Assembly (NCBI GenBank): GCA_963843525.1
Contig: CAWJKM010000005.1
Location: 186,001 to 250,000 of the forward strand
From: DATJPR01 sp963843525
GTDB lineage: Bacteria; Bacteroidota; Ignavibacteria; UBA10030; UBA6906
DNA length: 64,000 nt
Direction of reading: 5' to 3'
The notes below the pieces were generated by a model. That model was not told where the DNA came from. It worked only from the letters and a program-made list of their open reading frames with translations, and searched no databases. Shown here in pieces: positions 1 through 9,107 of the stretch; the stretch's first letter is position 1; each line of letters begins with the position of its first letter. The translations under genes were made by a program, and so were the position numbers.

Positions 1-1245
1 GCGGTGATCTACTCCGTCTACCTCCGGTCCTTTTCCCGGGAAGGGACATTCGCGGGTTTGCAGAAACGCTTGCCGGAGCTGAAGAACATGGGCATCACCG
101 TCCTGTGGCTCCTCCCGATCAACCCGGTGGGCGTGAAAAACCGGAAGGGGACCCTCGGAAGCCCGTATGCGGTTCGGGATTATTACGGGATCAATCCTGA
201 ATTTGGGACCATGGCCGACTTCAAGCGCCTCCTTGCGGCCGCCCACCGTCAGGGCCTCAAGCTTATCATTGATCTTGTCGCGAACCACACCTCGTGGGAC
301 AGCAAGCTGATGGAACAGCATCCCGATTGGTTTACAAGGGATTCCACAGGGGCCATTGTTTCGCCGAATCCCGACTGGACGGATGTCGCCGACCTGGATT
401 ACTCCAAAACCGGACTCCGACAATACATGGAGAAGATGATGGTGTGGTGGGTGAAAGATGTCGGCATCGACGGGTTCCGATGCGACGTCGCGGAATTGGT
501 GCCCACCGACTTCTGGGAAGAGGCGCGCGCGAGACTCGACGCCGTCAAGCCCGTCATGATGCTCTCCGAAGGTTCGCTTCCGCAACACCATATGAAGGCA
601 TTCGACATCACCTACTCCTGGAACGTGTACGACCAGTTGGAACCGATACTCTCCGCGCGGAAGCCCGCCACGACGATCGACATCCTTCTCAAGAACGAAT
701 CGCTCCAGTTCCCGATCGGGGCGTTACGGATGCGCTTCACCACGAACCATGACAAGAATGCCTGGGACGCCCCTGCCGTCACAAAATTCGGTCCGGCAGG
801 ACTAAAGGCCGCTACGGTGTTGATCAACACGATGCCGGGAATCCCGCTCATGTATACCGGCGAAGAGGTCGCCAATGACAGACGGCTGAGCCTTTTCGAA
901 AAGGTGGACGTTGATTGGTCCCGTCCGCGGACCATGGGCACCCTCAATGCAGCGCTGTTTCACTGCCGCGCTGCGCACAACGCTTTGCGTGAAGGGTCAA
1001 TGGTGAAATTGCCTACCAGCGATGATCAGCAGGTGTACGCGTTCCTGCGGGTCGCGGGCACTGATTCCGCGGTGGTCCTGATAAATCTCCACAAGACGGC
1101 CGTGAATTTCACTCTTGATGTGCCGGAGGAGTACCGGGCGGGAATCTCTCGCCTTTGCGACCTTTTTACCGGCAAGCCGCTGCCGCAAAAGGACGCACGC
1201 GTGCACCTGGAGGGATACGGCTACGGAGTGTATGTAGTGCGGTAA
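1..1245 (+). CDS. GH13 alpha-amylase-family glycosidase, 5'-truncated
   Basis: Retaining alpha-glucan hydrolase or transferase of the GH13 clan. The frame is open to the window edge and the first codons (GCG GTG ATC TAC) match the 'vIYsvylRsF' strand that normally follows an N-terminal stretch, so the real start probably lies upstream. Counting from the GTG at position 4, the four clan motifs are present: region I DLVANH (90-95), region II GFRCD with nucleophile D161, region III MLSEG with acid/base E189, and region IV TTNHD with D250. The C-terminal ~100 residues look like a small beta domain. The 3' end overlaps the convergent exporter gene by 25 bp. Family is sure; substrate (maltodextrin, trehalose or other) cannot be told. 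Confidence 0.9.
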   Translation, partial: AVIYSVYLRSFSREGTFAGLQKRLPELKNMGITVLWLLPINPVGVKNRKGTLGSPYAVRDYYGINPEFGTMADFKRLLAAAHRQGLKLIIDLVANHTSWDSKLMEQHPDWFTRDSTGAIVSPNPDWTDVADLDYSKTGLRQYMEKMMVWWVKDVGIDGFRCDVAELVPTDFWEEARARLDAVKPVMMLSEGSLPQHHMKAFDITYSWNVYDQLEPILSARKPATTIDILLKNESLQFPIGALRMRFTTNHDKNAWDAPAVTKFGPAGLKAATVLINTMPGIPLMYTGEEVANDRRLSLFEKVDVDWSRPRTMGTLNAALFHCRAAHNALREGSMVKLPTSDDQQVYAFLRVAGTDSAVVLINLHKTAVNFTLDVPEEYRAGISRLCDLFTGKPLPQKDARVHLEGYGYGVYVVR

Positions 1246-1991
1246 AACATCAATGCGGACAGGATGAGTCCGATCGCCGTAATCAGGCGTCGCACCATTC
1301 GCTGTTCGATCTTCTGGGCAAAGTGTGCTCCGGAAAACCCCCCGATGATCGTCCCCACTGCCATCGTCCCCGCAGAACTCCAATCCACGATTCCACTCGC
1401 GACGAAGTAGATCGCTGCAACGATATTGATGAGAAAGCCCAGAATGGTTTTCACGGTGTTCATTTCATGGACGTCCTGAAACCCGAGCATCCCGAGAGAG
1501 GCGAGCATGAGGATCCCGATCCCTGCGCCGAAATATCCGCCGTACAGTGCAACTCCGAACTGGAAGATCGTCGCCCCCACCAGCCACCGGCGCGAAGGTT
1601 CCTTTCCGCCGGGCCGGAAGAATCGCGCGACTGTCGAGTTCGCCATGAAAAGGACGGTTGCGAAAAGGATGAGAAATGGAACCAGGTGATCGAAAACAGC
1701 GGAAGGAGTGCGAACAAGGAGGATTCCGCCGATCAGTCCCCCTACGAGGCTCACCGGTCCGAACCATTTTAACCAGTGCCGCACCAGGGGGATCTTGCGA
1801 CGGTACCCGAAGACACTGCTGATCGTCCCGGGAAGAAGGGCGATGGTGCTTGTGGCATTCGCCACAATGGAGGAGAGCCCGGAGATGATCAGAGAGGGGA
1901 AGGTAACAATCGTGCCGCCGCCGGCGATGGAATTCATTGCGCCGGCCAGCACCCCCGCGCCGAGAAGAATCAGAACTCTACTGACGTCCAT
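1221..1991 (-). CDS. TSUP-family exporter (TauE/SafE type)
   Basis: Inner-membrane protein of 256 residues, usual length for the TSUP family, which moves sulfite, sulfoacetate and other small organosulfur or carboxylate anions. The N-terminal half carries the family signature: AGAMNSIAGGG around residues 17-27, followed by a proline-containing helix and ANATST around 45-50. About eight hydrophobic segments can be counted, and the second half repeats the pattern (GAGIG, GFSGAHFA). It lies 5 bp downstream of the helicase gene on the same strand, so the two may share a message. The substrate cannot be inferred from the neighbours. Confidence 0.85.
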   Translation of the reverse strand: MDVSRVLILLGAGVLAGAMNSIAGGGTIVTFPSLIISGLSSIVANATSTIALLPGTISSVFGYRRKIPLVRHWLKWFGPVSLVGGLIGGILLVRTPSAVFDHLVPFLILFATVLFMANSTVARFFRPGGKEPSRRWLVGATIFQFGVALYGGYFGAGIGILMLASLGMLGFQDVHEMNTVKTILGFLINIVAAIYFVASGIVDWSSAGTMAVGTIIGGFSGAHFAQKIEQRMVRRLITAIGLILSALMFYRTTYTP

Positions 1992-1996
1992 CAGCG

Positions 1997-3598
1997 CTAT
2001 TCCGGTTTCCCGCGGCGGCGGTCCCGGGGCCCGCCGTCCTGACGGCGTCGATGCGGAGGACCCTGCCGGCGATTGAAGCTTGGCCGCTTGACCGGTTCGA
2101 TCAACAGCTGCGCAGGCGTCGATCGAAAGGCTACCGGCTCAGCCAGGAGGGACGCTTCCGGTTGGACGCAGTGCAACGGCTTCCCCATATACTCCTCAAT
2201 CGCGGGAATCTGTTGTGCGTCCATCTCGTCCGCAAAGCTTACCGATATCCCCGATGCACCCGCCCGGCCGGTCCGCCCGATACGATGGACATAATCATCG
2301 GGGTTTAAGGGGAGATTGTAGTTCACAACGTGGCTGATATCTTCCACGTGGAGCCCACGTGCGGCCACGTCTGTGGCGACGAGAACGCGGATCTTTCCGG
2401 CCCTGAACGCTTCAAGCGTCTTGATGCGCCGGTCCTGAGAAACGTCTCCGGAGAGCAACCCCGTGTCAATGCCGAGCTTCGCGAACCGCTCCGCAAGGTG
2501 TTGACTGTCATCCTTCCGGTTGGCAAACACGAGAGCACGCTCGAGTTTCTGGTTGACGACGAGGTTGTAGAGCACCTTGAATTTCTCGTCCTCGGTGACA
2601 ATGTAGACCACCTGTTCCACCGTCTCTGTCGCAACCTGCTCCGGGGCGATTTCAATCGTCACCGCTTCTTTGGTCCACCGCGAGGCGAGCCGCACGACAT
2701 CGGGGGTGAGCGTGGCGCTGAACAGAAGAGTCTGTCGCCGTGTCTTGGGAGGAGTACTTTCGATGATCCGCCTGACGTCCGGTATGAAACCCATATCCAG
2801 CATCCGGTCGGCTTCATCGATCACCATGATCTCCACTTTCGCGAGCGACAGTCCCCCCTTGGATTTGAAGTCCAGTAACCGGCCGGGTGTCGCCACGACG
2901 ATATCGACCGGACCCTGCTCCAGTTGCCGCCGCTGCTTCTGATAATCAATCCCTCCATACACCGCGAGCGTGCGGATGTTCGGGCAATACTGAGAGAAGC
3001 TCAGCGCATCCTTCTCGATCTGGAGGACAAGCTCGCGCGTCGGTGCAAGGATAAGCGCGCGTGGAGTGCCGGGTTTGCGGTTTTCCTCAGGATGGTTGCG
3101 GAGTATGTGCGTGAGTATGGTGATCAGAAATGCCGCCGTCTTGCCTGTCCCGGTCTGCGCTCTCCCCGTCGCGTCGAGTCCCCCCAGGGTGCTCGGAAGA
3201 ATCTCGGCCTGGACCGGCGTGCAGTAACGGAAATCGAGGGTGGCAATCGCACGCATGATCTCCGGCGGAAGATGGAGATCTTGAAATCGCGTCTTCCCCT
3301 CAACAGGTTCAACGACATAGGAAGCCGGGTCCCAGGGCGGAGCCGGCGGGACCGCAGGCTGTGTGCGGCCGGGGATCTGTTCGCGGGTCTTTTGCTGCGG
3401 TTGACGCGGACGGTTCCGGGTGGGTGCGCTCTTGCCCTGATTGGGCCTCGCTCCCCTTCGATCCTCCGGAGGCCGGGGGCGAAAATTTTGACGTTGGGGG
3501 CGGGTTCCGCCTCCGACAGGGGGACCCGGAGCTGTAACTGGCACAGACGGTTTTGGTCGTTTAAACCACCCTTTGAGGGTGTCAAGTATCGAGGTCAA
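1997..3598 (-). CDS. rhlE: DEAD-box ATP-dependent RNA helicase, RhlE type
   Basis: RNA-unwinding ATPase for ribosome assembly or RNA decay. Motifs in order: Q motif with FQDLHLPPE, AQTGTGKT (I), PTREL (Ia), TPGRLLD (Ib), DEAD (II), SAT (III), ARGLHVEDI (V) and HRIGRTGRAG (VI). The core is preceded by a ~90-residue basic, Pro/Arg/Gln-rich disordered segment and followed by a short Arg/Gly-rich tail, both likely RNA-binding. I place the start at a TTG (3598-3596) directly after AGAGGAAGG. The frame extends 44 codons further upstream, but that stretch runs through an intrinsic terminator, so the longer form is unlikely. The protein is about 533 residues. Confidence 0.9.
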   Translation of the reverse strand: MTSILDTLKGWFKRPKPSVPVTAPGPPVGGGTRPQRQNFRPRPPEDRRGARPNQGKSAPTRNRPRQPQQKTREQIPGRTQPAVPPAPPWDPASYVVEPVEGKTRFQDLHLPPEIMRAIATLDFRYCTPVQAEILPSTLGGLDATGRAQTGTGKTAAFLITILTHILRNHPEENRKPGTPRALILAPTRELVLQIEKDALSFSQYCPNIRTLAVYGGIDYQKQRRQLEQGPVDIVVATPGRLLDFKSKGGLSLAKVEIMVIDEADRMLDMGFIPDVRRIIESTPPKTRRQTLLFSATLTPDVVRLASRWTKEAVTIEIAPEQVATETVEQVVYIVTEDEKFKVLYNLVVNQKLERALVFANRKDDSQHLAERFAKLGIDTGLLSGDVSQDRRIKTLEAFRAGKIRVLVATDVAARGLHVEDISHVVNYNLPLNPDDYVHRIGRTGRAGASGISVSFADEMDAQQIPAIEEYMGKPLHCVQPEASLLAEPVAFRSTPAQLLIEPVKRPSFNRRQGPPHRRRQDGGPRDRRRGKPE

Positions 3599-3680
3599 TA
3601 TTCCTTCCTCTGGCGGACTGCAATGAATAAGGCGGACGGTCCATGGAATATACAAGAAGATGCAGAAAATTGCTTGCGCA

Positions 3681-3721
3681 AAAAGGAAAAGGCCGGCAAC
3701 CTGGTTCACAGAGTGCCGGCC
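3681..3721 (-). terminator. Intrinsic terminator of the cytochrome operon
   Basis: Read on the - strand: GGCCGGCA, a 15-nt loop, TGCCGGCC (8-bp perfect stem, 3691-3721), followed by TTTTCCTTTT. It sits 28 bp after the stop of the small cytochrome gene and upstream of the helicase start, so it separates the two units. Confidence 0.8.
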
Positions 3722-3748
3722 GATGCCCAAGAACCCGCCAAAACCGCG

Positions 3749-4162
3749 TTACTTCTCCTTCGCACCCTGGGCTATCCACTCCCGGAGGGTCTTCATTTCC
3801 TGCGCTGTGAGGTGCGTTTGCTTTACTTCCCCATCGTTCCGTTTCTTGGCAAGAGGCATCTGGTCTCCGAAATCGGCCGTGCCGCTGAGTTTCTTGATCA
3901 GCAGACTCTCGTCCGGTTTCCCGGGGACCACGGGCGACCCGTGCTTCCCCCCCTCCATGAGCAGTTGATAAGAATCGAGAGAAAGCTCGCTGGGGTTGTA
4001 ATTGTCTTCCGCGTGACAGGGAAGGCAGTATTTTTTTATGATCGGCTTGATATCGGCTTTAAATGTCACCGCCGGTGTTGCTTCCTGAGCAGAGGAAGAA
4101 ATGCCAACGAAAAGTGCTCCGGCGCCGAGAAACGCGATGCCTGCAACTCTCCAGGAATTCAT
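3749..4162 (-). CDS. Exported c-type cytochrome, planctomycete-cytochrome-like
   Basis: Small periplasmic or lipid-anchored haem protein of about 137 residues. The start is the ATG at 4162 (MNSWRV), which gives a clean signal peptide ending near SSSAQEA; the eight codons upstream are not needed. One haem-binding CLPCH follows in a region of the type seen in PSCyt1 domains: an 'IKPIIKKYC' lead-in, a short linker with S-x-L-x-L-D-S, then 'GKPDESLLIKKL'. The C-terminal segment ('LREWIAQGA') is also typical. It follows the haem-containing barrel gene by 20 bp on the same strand, so the two are probably co-transcribed and may pass electrons between them. Confidence 0.85.
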   Translation of the reverse strand: MNSWRVAGIAFLGAGALFVGISSSAQEATPAVTFKADIKPIIKKYCLPCHAEDNYNPSELSLDSYQLLMEGGKHGSPVVPGKPDESLLIKKLSGTADFGDQMPLAKKRNDGEVKQTHLTAQEMKTLREWIAQGAKEK

Positions 4163-4182
4163 ATGCTGTGCCTGCAAGTTTG

Positions 4183-5322
4183 TCAAAAATAGAGATGGAG
4201 GAGAATATCCACTTCATTCTTCTGTGTGATATTCGTCCCGTTGAAGAATCGATACAGGGGGCGAACTTCCACCCCGGGGAGCGGGAAGAATTCCACCCCC
4301 GCCGTATAGCGGGTGATCGTACCTGTTTTCAAATTGATATCGGGATCGAAGAAATCATACGCGAGTTTGATGTCGACGCCGGTCACAACGGGATAGTCAG
4401 CCTCGAGATAACAAACGAATGATTTGATATCCGGCAGGTCGCTCCGGATGGTCATCCAGTCCGCCTCGCCGAAAACGGCAAGCTCACCGATGCTGATCGA
4501 GCCGAAGCCACCGTAGATGGTGTTCTTCGGTGTTCCTGAGACCGACACTGTCCCCACTTCGCTCATTCGCTGAAGAACCGACGAGGGAAGGATGCCGTTG
4601 TAGTAAACATCGCCCCCGAACCCGACGTGAATGTTGTTGTCCCCGCCAAGCATCGCCTCTGCCCGGCCGAGAAATGCTTTGCTGTTTCCCACGGCCGACC
4701 CGAATCCATCGGCGCTGTTGTAGACACCTCCCATTACCGTCACCGGTCCGGGCGAGACCGCCGCCTCGACTCCCGTCAGTTCAGGCCTGGCCAACTCGGG
4801 GCTGAAGCCCGTGTACGTCCGGATGAACGTTGTGTGATCGTCGAGTTTTGTTCCGAAGGCCGGCGTGAACTTGCCCACCTTGATCGAACCGCGGGCAGGC
4901 AACAAGTCGAGAAGCGCAAATGCCTCGAAACCGCTGTAGAGCCCCTTACTGAGATAGAAACTGACCTTCTTGGCCACGTGGAGATTGAGATAGAGATCGC
5001 CCTGCATCTGCCAGAAGGCACTGGTCGTGGCAGTGGATGACTTCTGTGAGAAATAGAGCGTTCGGAAATCTGCACCAATCCCGAGCACGTTCCCGATGAG
5101 ATTGGAGAAATCATCGAGGGAATAATCCTTCGACCATTCAGGGACGGGTAATTTTTCACGCCCATACTGCACCCCGTATGCCTGTCGCATGGATCCACCG
5201 GAGGGATTCACATGACAGGATTGGCACTTCGAGCCCGTGCGAACTGCAAATCGTGGAAGCGCGAACCCTTGAACGGTAAACACGAGGGCGGCGCCGGCAA
5301 ACAGGAAGTAGCGGAATTTCAT
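4183..5322 (-). CDS. Outer-membrane beta-barrel with N-terminal haem motif
   Basis: About 379 residues. The start is the ATG at 5322, after a GAGG ribosome site and before a good signal peptide (MKFRYFLFAGAALVFTVQGFA); the longer upstream frame has no such features. Just after the cleavage site is a single CQSCH haem motif in the context KCQSCHVNPSGG. The rest alternates polar and hydrophobic residues with many Gly/Tyr/Phe, as in a porin, and ends in LLHLYF with a terminal Phe, which fits BAM-dependent outer-membrane insertion. Such haem-plugged barrels are plausible in extracellular electron transfer, but that role is inferred. An ECF sigma gene lies 124 bp upstream on the same strand. Confidence 0.75.
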   Translation of the reverse strand: MKFRYFLFAGAALVFTVQGFALPRFAVRTGSKCQSCHVNPSGGSMRQAYGVQYGREKLPVPEWSKDYSLDDFSNLIGNVLGIGADFRTLYFSQKSSTATTSAFWQMQGDLYLNLHVAKKVSFYLSKGLYSGFEAFALLDLLPARGSIKVGKFTPAFGTKLDDHTTFIRTYTGFSPELARPELTGVEAAVSPGPVTVMGGVYNSADGFGSAVGNSKAFLGRAEAMLGGDNNIHVGFGGDVYYNGILPSSVLQRMSEVGTVSVSGTPKNTIYGGFGSISIGELAVFGEADWMTIRSDLPDIKSFVCYLEADYPVVTGVDIKLAYDFFDPDINLKTGTITRYTAGVEFFPLPGVEVRPLYRFFNGTNITQKNEVDILLHLYF

Positions 5323-5446
5323 GGAGAGCCTCGTCAGATGTGGCAGAAGAATATACCGACAGTAGAGGCCCCGCGCAAGCGCCGGCGGACGGCATCGGAC
5401 TTTTTTCCGGCCGTCCTCTCTCGAAAAAGTTCCCCTTTCCTCTCTC

Positions 5447-6019
5447 TCACGCGGCGGTTCGCACGAAACCTTCTTCGCGTGCGTACTCAGCCAATTGACG
5501 GGAAAGCTGTTTCCGCGCCCTGTGTATGCGAGACCGGACTGTCCCCAACGGCGCTTTCGTAAATTCTGCGATCTCCTCGTACGAATACCCTTCGATGGCG
5601 CTGAGCAGGAGTGCAGTCTGATAATCCGGTTGCAGACCTTCCAGGGCGGCCGCCACTTCATCGCCGAGAATTCCCCGTTCCGGGATCTCTTCCTGCAGCG
5701 CGGTACCCTTCACACGCATCTGGCGGAAGTCGTCCGGGCTCCACTCTGACCGCGGCCCTTCTTCATCGAAATCCGTCGCCAGCGGCTGCAGCTTTTTCCG
5801 ACGACAATCGTTGATGAAGCAATGCTTGCAGATCTGGAAGAGCCATGCCCGACAGTTTGTGCCCGGTTGATAGGTGTCAAATTTCCGGTACGCCTTGAGC
5901 ATGGTGTCTTGAACGAGGTCAGCGGTGCGCTGGGGATCTCTGCAAAGCGACATTGCGTAATCCCGGAGTGCATCAAGCTGCGGCAGGGCTTCGCGGTTAA
6001 ACGCATAGGTGCTGTCCAT
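5447..6019 (-). CDS. ECF-type RNA polymerase sigma factor
   Basis: Alternative sigma factor of 190 residues. Region 2 is clear (DLVQDTMLKAYRKFDTYQPG, then the -10 recognition helix around AWLFQICKH), and region 4 has a helix-turn-helix (YSYEEIAEFTKAPLGTVRSR). The start is the ATG at 6019, two bases after AAAGGAGAG; the frame runs 11 codons further but without a ribosome site. No anti-sigma factor gene is adjacent. The next gene downstream is the haem-barrel gene, which makes it a candidate target. It is a paralogue of the sigma factor at 9108-9710. Confidence 0.9.
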   Translation of the reverse strand: MDSTYAFNREALPQLDALRDYAMSLCRDPQRTADLVQDTMLKAYRKFDTYQPGTNCRAWLFQICKHCFINDCRRKKLQPLATDFDEEGPRSEWSPDDFRQMRVKGTALQEEIPERGILGDEVAAALEGLQPDYQTALLLSAIEGYSYEEIAEFTKAPLGTVRSRIHRARKQLSRQLAEYAREEGFVRTAA

Positions 6020-6220
6020 GGCTCTCCTTTTGGATGTGGTCCTGTGTGCCATGCCACTATGTCAAAGGACATGCCAGAGCCTTGATGGACCGGACTATGC
6101 GAAAACGGATCGGGTTGATGGAGTTTCGTCGGGTGGTGTGGATTTCATGCCACAGGAGGAGGGGGCAGCACAGCGTGACCCTGTGGCAGGCGGTCTACAA
6201 TCGGGAGCCGGGAAGGCCTG

Positions 6221-8506
6221 TCAGATCCGGCGGGAAGCGGGAAATCGTTTGAGACGAAGAGAGTTGCTCACGACACTGACCGAGCTGAATGCCATGGCAA
6301 GAGCCCCGATCATCGGGTTCAGCATGCCGAGCGCGGCGAGGGGAATACCGATCATGTTGTAGATAAACGCCCAGAAGAGATTCTGATGGATGACGCGCAG
6401 AGTGCGCCGTGAGAGCAGGAGGGCTTCGGGAATGCCGTTCAGGTCTTCCCTCATCAGGGTGATGTCTGCTGCCTCGGCTGCGATCGCCGTCCCTGTCCCC
6501 ATCGCAATCCCGATATCGGCCTGTGCAAGTGCGGGAGCATCATTGATCCCGTCCCCGATCATGGCGACGAGTCTCCCCTCTTTCTGCAGTTCCTTTATCC
6601 GCTCAGCCTTCTTGTCCGGTGGGACGCGCGCCACAACGAGTTCGATCCCCGCTTCGCCGGCGATGGATCGCGCCGTCTGTTCGTTGTCGCCTGTGATCAT
6701 CGCCACGCGCAGGCCGAGAGCATGAAGCCGGGCAACGGCCTCACGCGCGGATGCGCGGAGCCGGTCAGCAACTTCTATGAAGCCGGCAATCTTTCCGTCG
6801 ACGACAACAACAATGAGCGTATGTCCCCCCTCAACTCGGGATAGCCATTCAGGATTCTCCCTCATGCCGCCCACCCCGGATCCTTCGACGAATTCCAGCG
6901 ATCCCGCCAGCACACGATGCCCGTCAACAATCCCGGAAACCCCTCCCCCGGGTGTGGCCTGAAGATCTTCAGGCTGCGTGAGTTGAAGGCCGCCGAGCCG
7001 TGCCTCTTTCACAATCGCTTGGGCGAGAGGGTGCTCCGATGCCTGCTCGAGGGAGGAAACAGTCCTCAACAGTGCATCACGGGAAAACGGCGGGGACGGA
7101 TGAATGTCCACCACGCGCGGCGATCCTTCCGTAAGCGTGCCAGTCTTGTCAAAGACCACGGTGGAAATGTCGCGCGCACGTTCAAGACTCTCGATATTCC
7201 GGATCAAAATTCCGCGCTTTGCGGCGGTCCCGCTTCCGACCATGATCGCGGTCGGGGTCGCAAGACCGAGGGCGCACGGACAGGCAATGATCAGGACCGC
7301 TATGAAGTTCAACATCGCGGCGGTGAAGGTCTCGTTCAGGACGAAGAACCACACCACAAAGGCAGCCAGTGCGACTGACACCACTGCAGGAACGAAGATC
7401 GCCGCAATACGGTCCGCAAGAGCCTGGACCGGCGCTTTGGCGCCCTGGGCATCTTCCACCAACCGGATGATGCGGGCAAGGACGGTGTCTGATCCGACAG
7501 CGGTTGCTTTGAACGTCACGCTCCCGGTGTTGTTGATCGAACCGCCGATGAGTGCATCGCCGGACTTCTTCTCTACGGGCATGCTCTCGCCGGTCATCAG
7601 CGATTCGTTTACGGTCGTTGAACCGGAGAGGATGACTCCATCGACAGGAATCGATTCCCCCGGACGCACGACGAGGCTGTCGCCGGGAACCACTTGCTCC
7701 ACGGGGATGTCCGTAATGACGTCCTCACGTAAAACGTGCGCAGCCTTCGGTTGAAGTGCCGCGAGCTGCCGGATGGCCGACGAAGCCCTTCGCTTGGCGC
7801 TTGCTTCAAGGTATTTGCCGAACAGGATTAATGTAATGATTGTCGCTGCGGTATCGAAATAGACATGGGCGGAGGCCGGAAGATTCAATAGATGGGGAAA
7901 CAATGTGGCCGTAAGGCTGTAGAGATACGCTGCCCCTGTGCCCACCGCAACAAGGGTGTTCATATCGGCTGTGAAGTGCCGTGCGGCCGCCATGAATCCA
8001 CGGAAGAATCGTCTGCCCGGTCCGAAGAGAACGGGGGTCGTGAGAAGCAGGAGGATCTTGTTAGTATCTTCGAGGGAGATCGGGCTGACGGATGCATACC
8101 AGGCAGTCATGGTGAGCATGCTGAGAGCCATCACGGGGATCGTCAACGCCACGCTCCAGAGCAATTCATGGAGGAGATCGCGACGTGTTTTGGCGGAGGG
8201 ATCTTCGTCGGGAGAGGGCGCGCCTTCGGAGCCGGTCGGAATCCTGAGTGTGTAGCCCGCATCTGCCACGGCGTCCTGCAATTGGTGCAGCGAAACCCGC
8301 GACGCGTCGAACCGGACAGTCGCCTTTTCTGTCGCCAGATTCACCGCGGCGTTCTCCACACCTTCCATCTTCTTAAGGGTCTTCTCAACCCGCGCGACAC
8401 AGCTTGCGCACGTCATCCCTTCAACAGGAAGATTTATGACCGTGTAGGGTCTTGTCACCGGAAGATCAGTGTCTCTGTTTGCGTCGTTTGTATTCATGTT
8501 TTTCAA
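6221..8506 (-). CDS. copA: Copper-exporting P1B-type ATPase
   Basis: Inner-membrane pump that exports Cu(I) with ATP. One N-terminal metal-binding domain carries GMTCASC (about residues 30-36). It is followed by transmembrane helices, the actuator loop with MTGES, the ion-binding CPC in IIACPCALG, the phosphorylation site DKTGTLTEG, the SEHP loop of P1B pumps, MITGDN, and the hinge GDGINDAPAL. The last helices have YNMIGIPLA and the M-x-x-S-S motif of Cu(I) pumps. Length (761) is normal. The frame begins at a TTG; an ATG three codons later (8497) is an alternative. The copper chaperone gene lies 108 bp upstream on the same strand. Confidence 0.95.
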   Translation of the reverse strand: MKNMNTNDANRDTDLPVTRPYTVINLPVEGMTCASCVARVEKTLKKMEGVENAAVNLATEKATVRFDASRVSLHQLQDAVADAGYTLRIPTGSEGAPSPDEDPSAKTRRDLLHELLWSVALTIPVMALSMLTMTAWYASVSPISLEDTNKILLLLTTPVLFGPGRRFFRGFMAAARHFTADMNTLVAVGTGAAYLYSLTATLFPHLLNLPASAHVYFDTAATIITLILFGKYLEASAKRRASSAIRQLAALQPKAAHVLREDVITDIPVEQVVPGDSLVVRPGESIPVDGVILSGSTTVNESLMTGESMPVEKKSGDALIGGSINNTGSVTFKATAVGSDTVLARIIRLVEDAQGAKAPVQALADRIAAIFVPAVVSVALAAFVVWFFVLNETFTAAMLNFIAVLIIACPCALGLATPTAIMVGSGTAAKRGILIRNIESLERARDISTVVFDKTGTLTEGSPRVVDIHPSPPFSRDALLRTVSSLEQASEHPLAQAIVKEARLGGLQLTQPEDLQATPGGGVSGIVDGHRVLAGSLEFVEGSGVGGMRENPEWLSRVEGGHTLIVVVVDGKIAGFIEVADRLRASAREAVARLHALGLRVAMITGDNEQTARSIAGEAGIELVVARVPPDKKAERIKELQKEGRLVAMIGDGINDAPALAQADIGIAMGTGTAIAAEAADITLMREDLNGIPEALLLSRRTLRVIHQNLFWAFIYNMIGIPLAALGMLNPMIGALAMAFSSVSVVSNSLRLKRFPASRRI

Positions 8507-8614
8507 CGATTCTCATGGCGTCAGCGCAGAGCGGCGTGGTGAGGAGGGGATCACCCATTGGTACGGGCCCGGAGGAAGGCAAGTATCTGTCGCGCGTTAA
8601 AGTCGGGCAGGCAG

Positions 8615-8818
8615 CTATGCGACCAACTTATACCCTGCTTCTTCGACTGCTGCTTTGAGTTGGTCGTTGCCGACCGTGGCTTCATCAATGTCGAGTGAGG
8701 CTGCACCAATCTTCACGTCTTTTATCTCTACCCCGTGGAGCTTCTGTAGTTCTTTCCGGACTGCCATAACGCAATGGTGGCACGTCATACCTTCAATTTT
8801 CAATTCAACGTGTGTCAT
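8615..8818 (-). CDS. copZ: CopZ-like copper chaperone (HMA domain)
   Basis: A free-standing heavy-metal-associated domain of 67 residues, the normal length for a CopZ/Atx1-type chaperone. The metal site is GMTCHHC near residue 10, with the usual beta-alpha-beta-beta-alpha-beta pattern and a final 'AVEEAGYKL'. The start is the ATG at 8818, nine bases after AAAGG. It should bind Cu(I) and hand it to the ATPase encoded next downstream. No copper-responsive regulator gene is adjacent. Confidence 0.9.
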   Translation of the reverse strand: MTHVELKIEGMTCHHCVMAVRKELQKLHGVEIKDVKIGAASLDIDEATVGNDQLKAAVEEAGYKLVA

Positions 8819-8931
8819 GCTCAATTGCCTTTTATAGTCTGAAAACCGCAAAATGGTGCTCTGAGGGCCATCACGCCGGAACCCTCCGTAATGATAGGAT
8901 GCGGAAAAGGAAGGTCAGGGTCAAGGAGAGA

Positions 8932-9023
8932 GAGGGGGGACGGGGGGACGGGGGGACTGGGAGACTGGGGGACGGGGGGACTTGGGGGACTGGGAGACTG
9001 GGAGACTGGGGGACTGGGGGACG
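8932..9023 (+). repeat. G-rich octamer array (unit TGGGGGAC / TGGGAGAC)
   Basis: About eleven imperfect head-to-tail copies of an 8-nt unit, TGGGGGAC or TGGGAGAC, with the G-rich strand on +. It fills the space between copZ and the ECF sigma gene. Closely spaced runs of 3-6 G make a G-quadruplex likely. The same unit recurs at 22053 and, degenerately, at 28916. Nothing coding is seen in 8819-9107. Confidence 0.9.
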
Positions 9024-9107
9024 CGGTGGTGTTGGGCGAAAAAAGAAGGCCGGGATGGGTTGGTTAACCGATCTCGGCCTGGAATCTATAGAAAAGTTGA
9101 TTAGCCG

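Noticed and set aside
3599..3730. 44-codon upstream extension of the helicase frame
   Set aside because: Runs through an intrinsic terminator of the preceding gene; a TTG with a good ribosome site lies at 3598.
5323..5661. 113-codon upstream extension of the haem-barrel frame
   Set aside because: It overlaps the sigma gene; the signal peptide and ribosome site fix the start at 5322.
6030..6080. Sigma-54-like words (TGGCATG-N4-TTGA) upstream of the ECF sigma gene at 5447
   Set aside because: The invariant GC of the -12 element is GA, so it does not meet the consensus.
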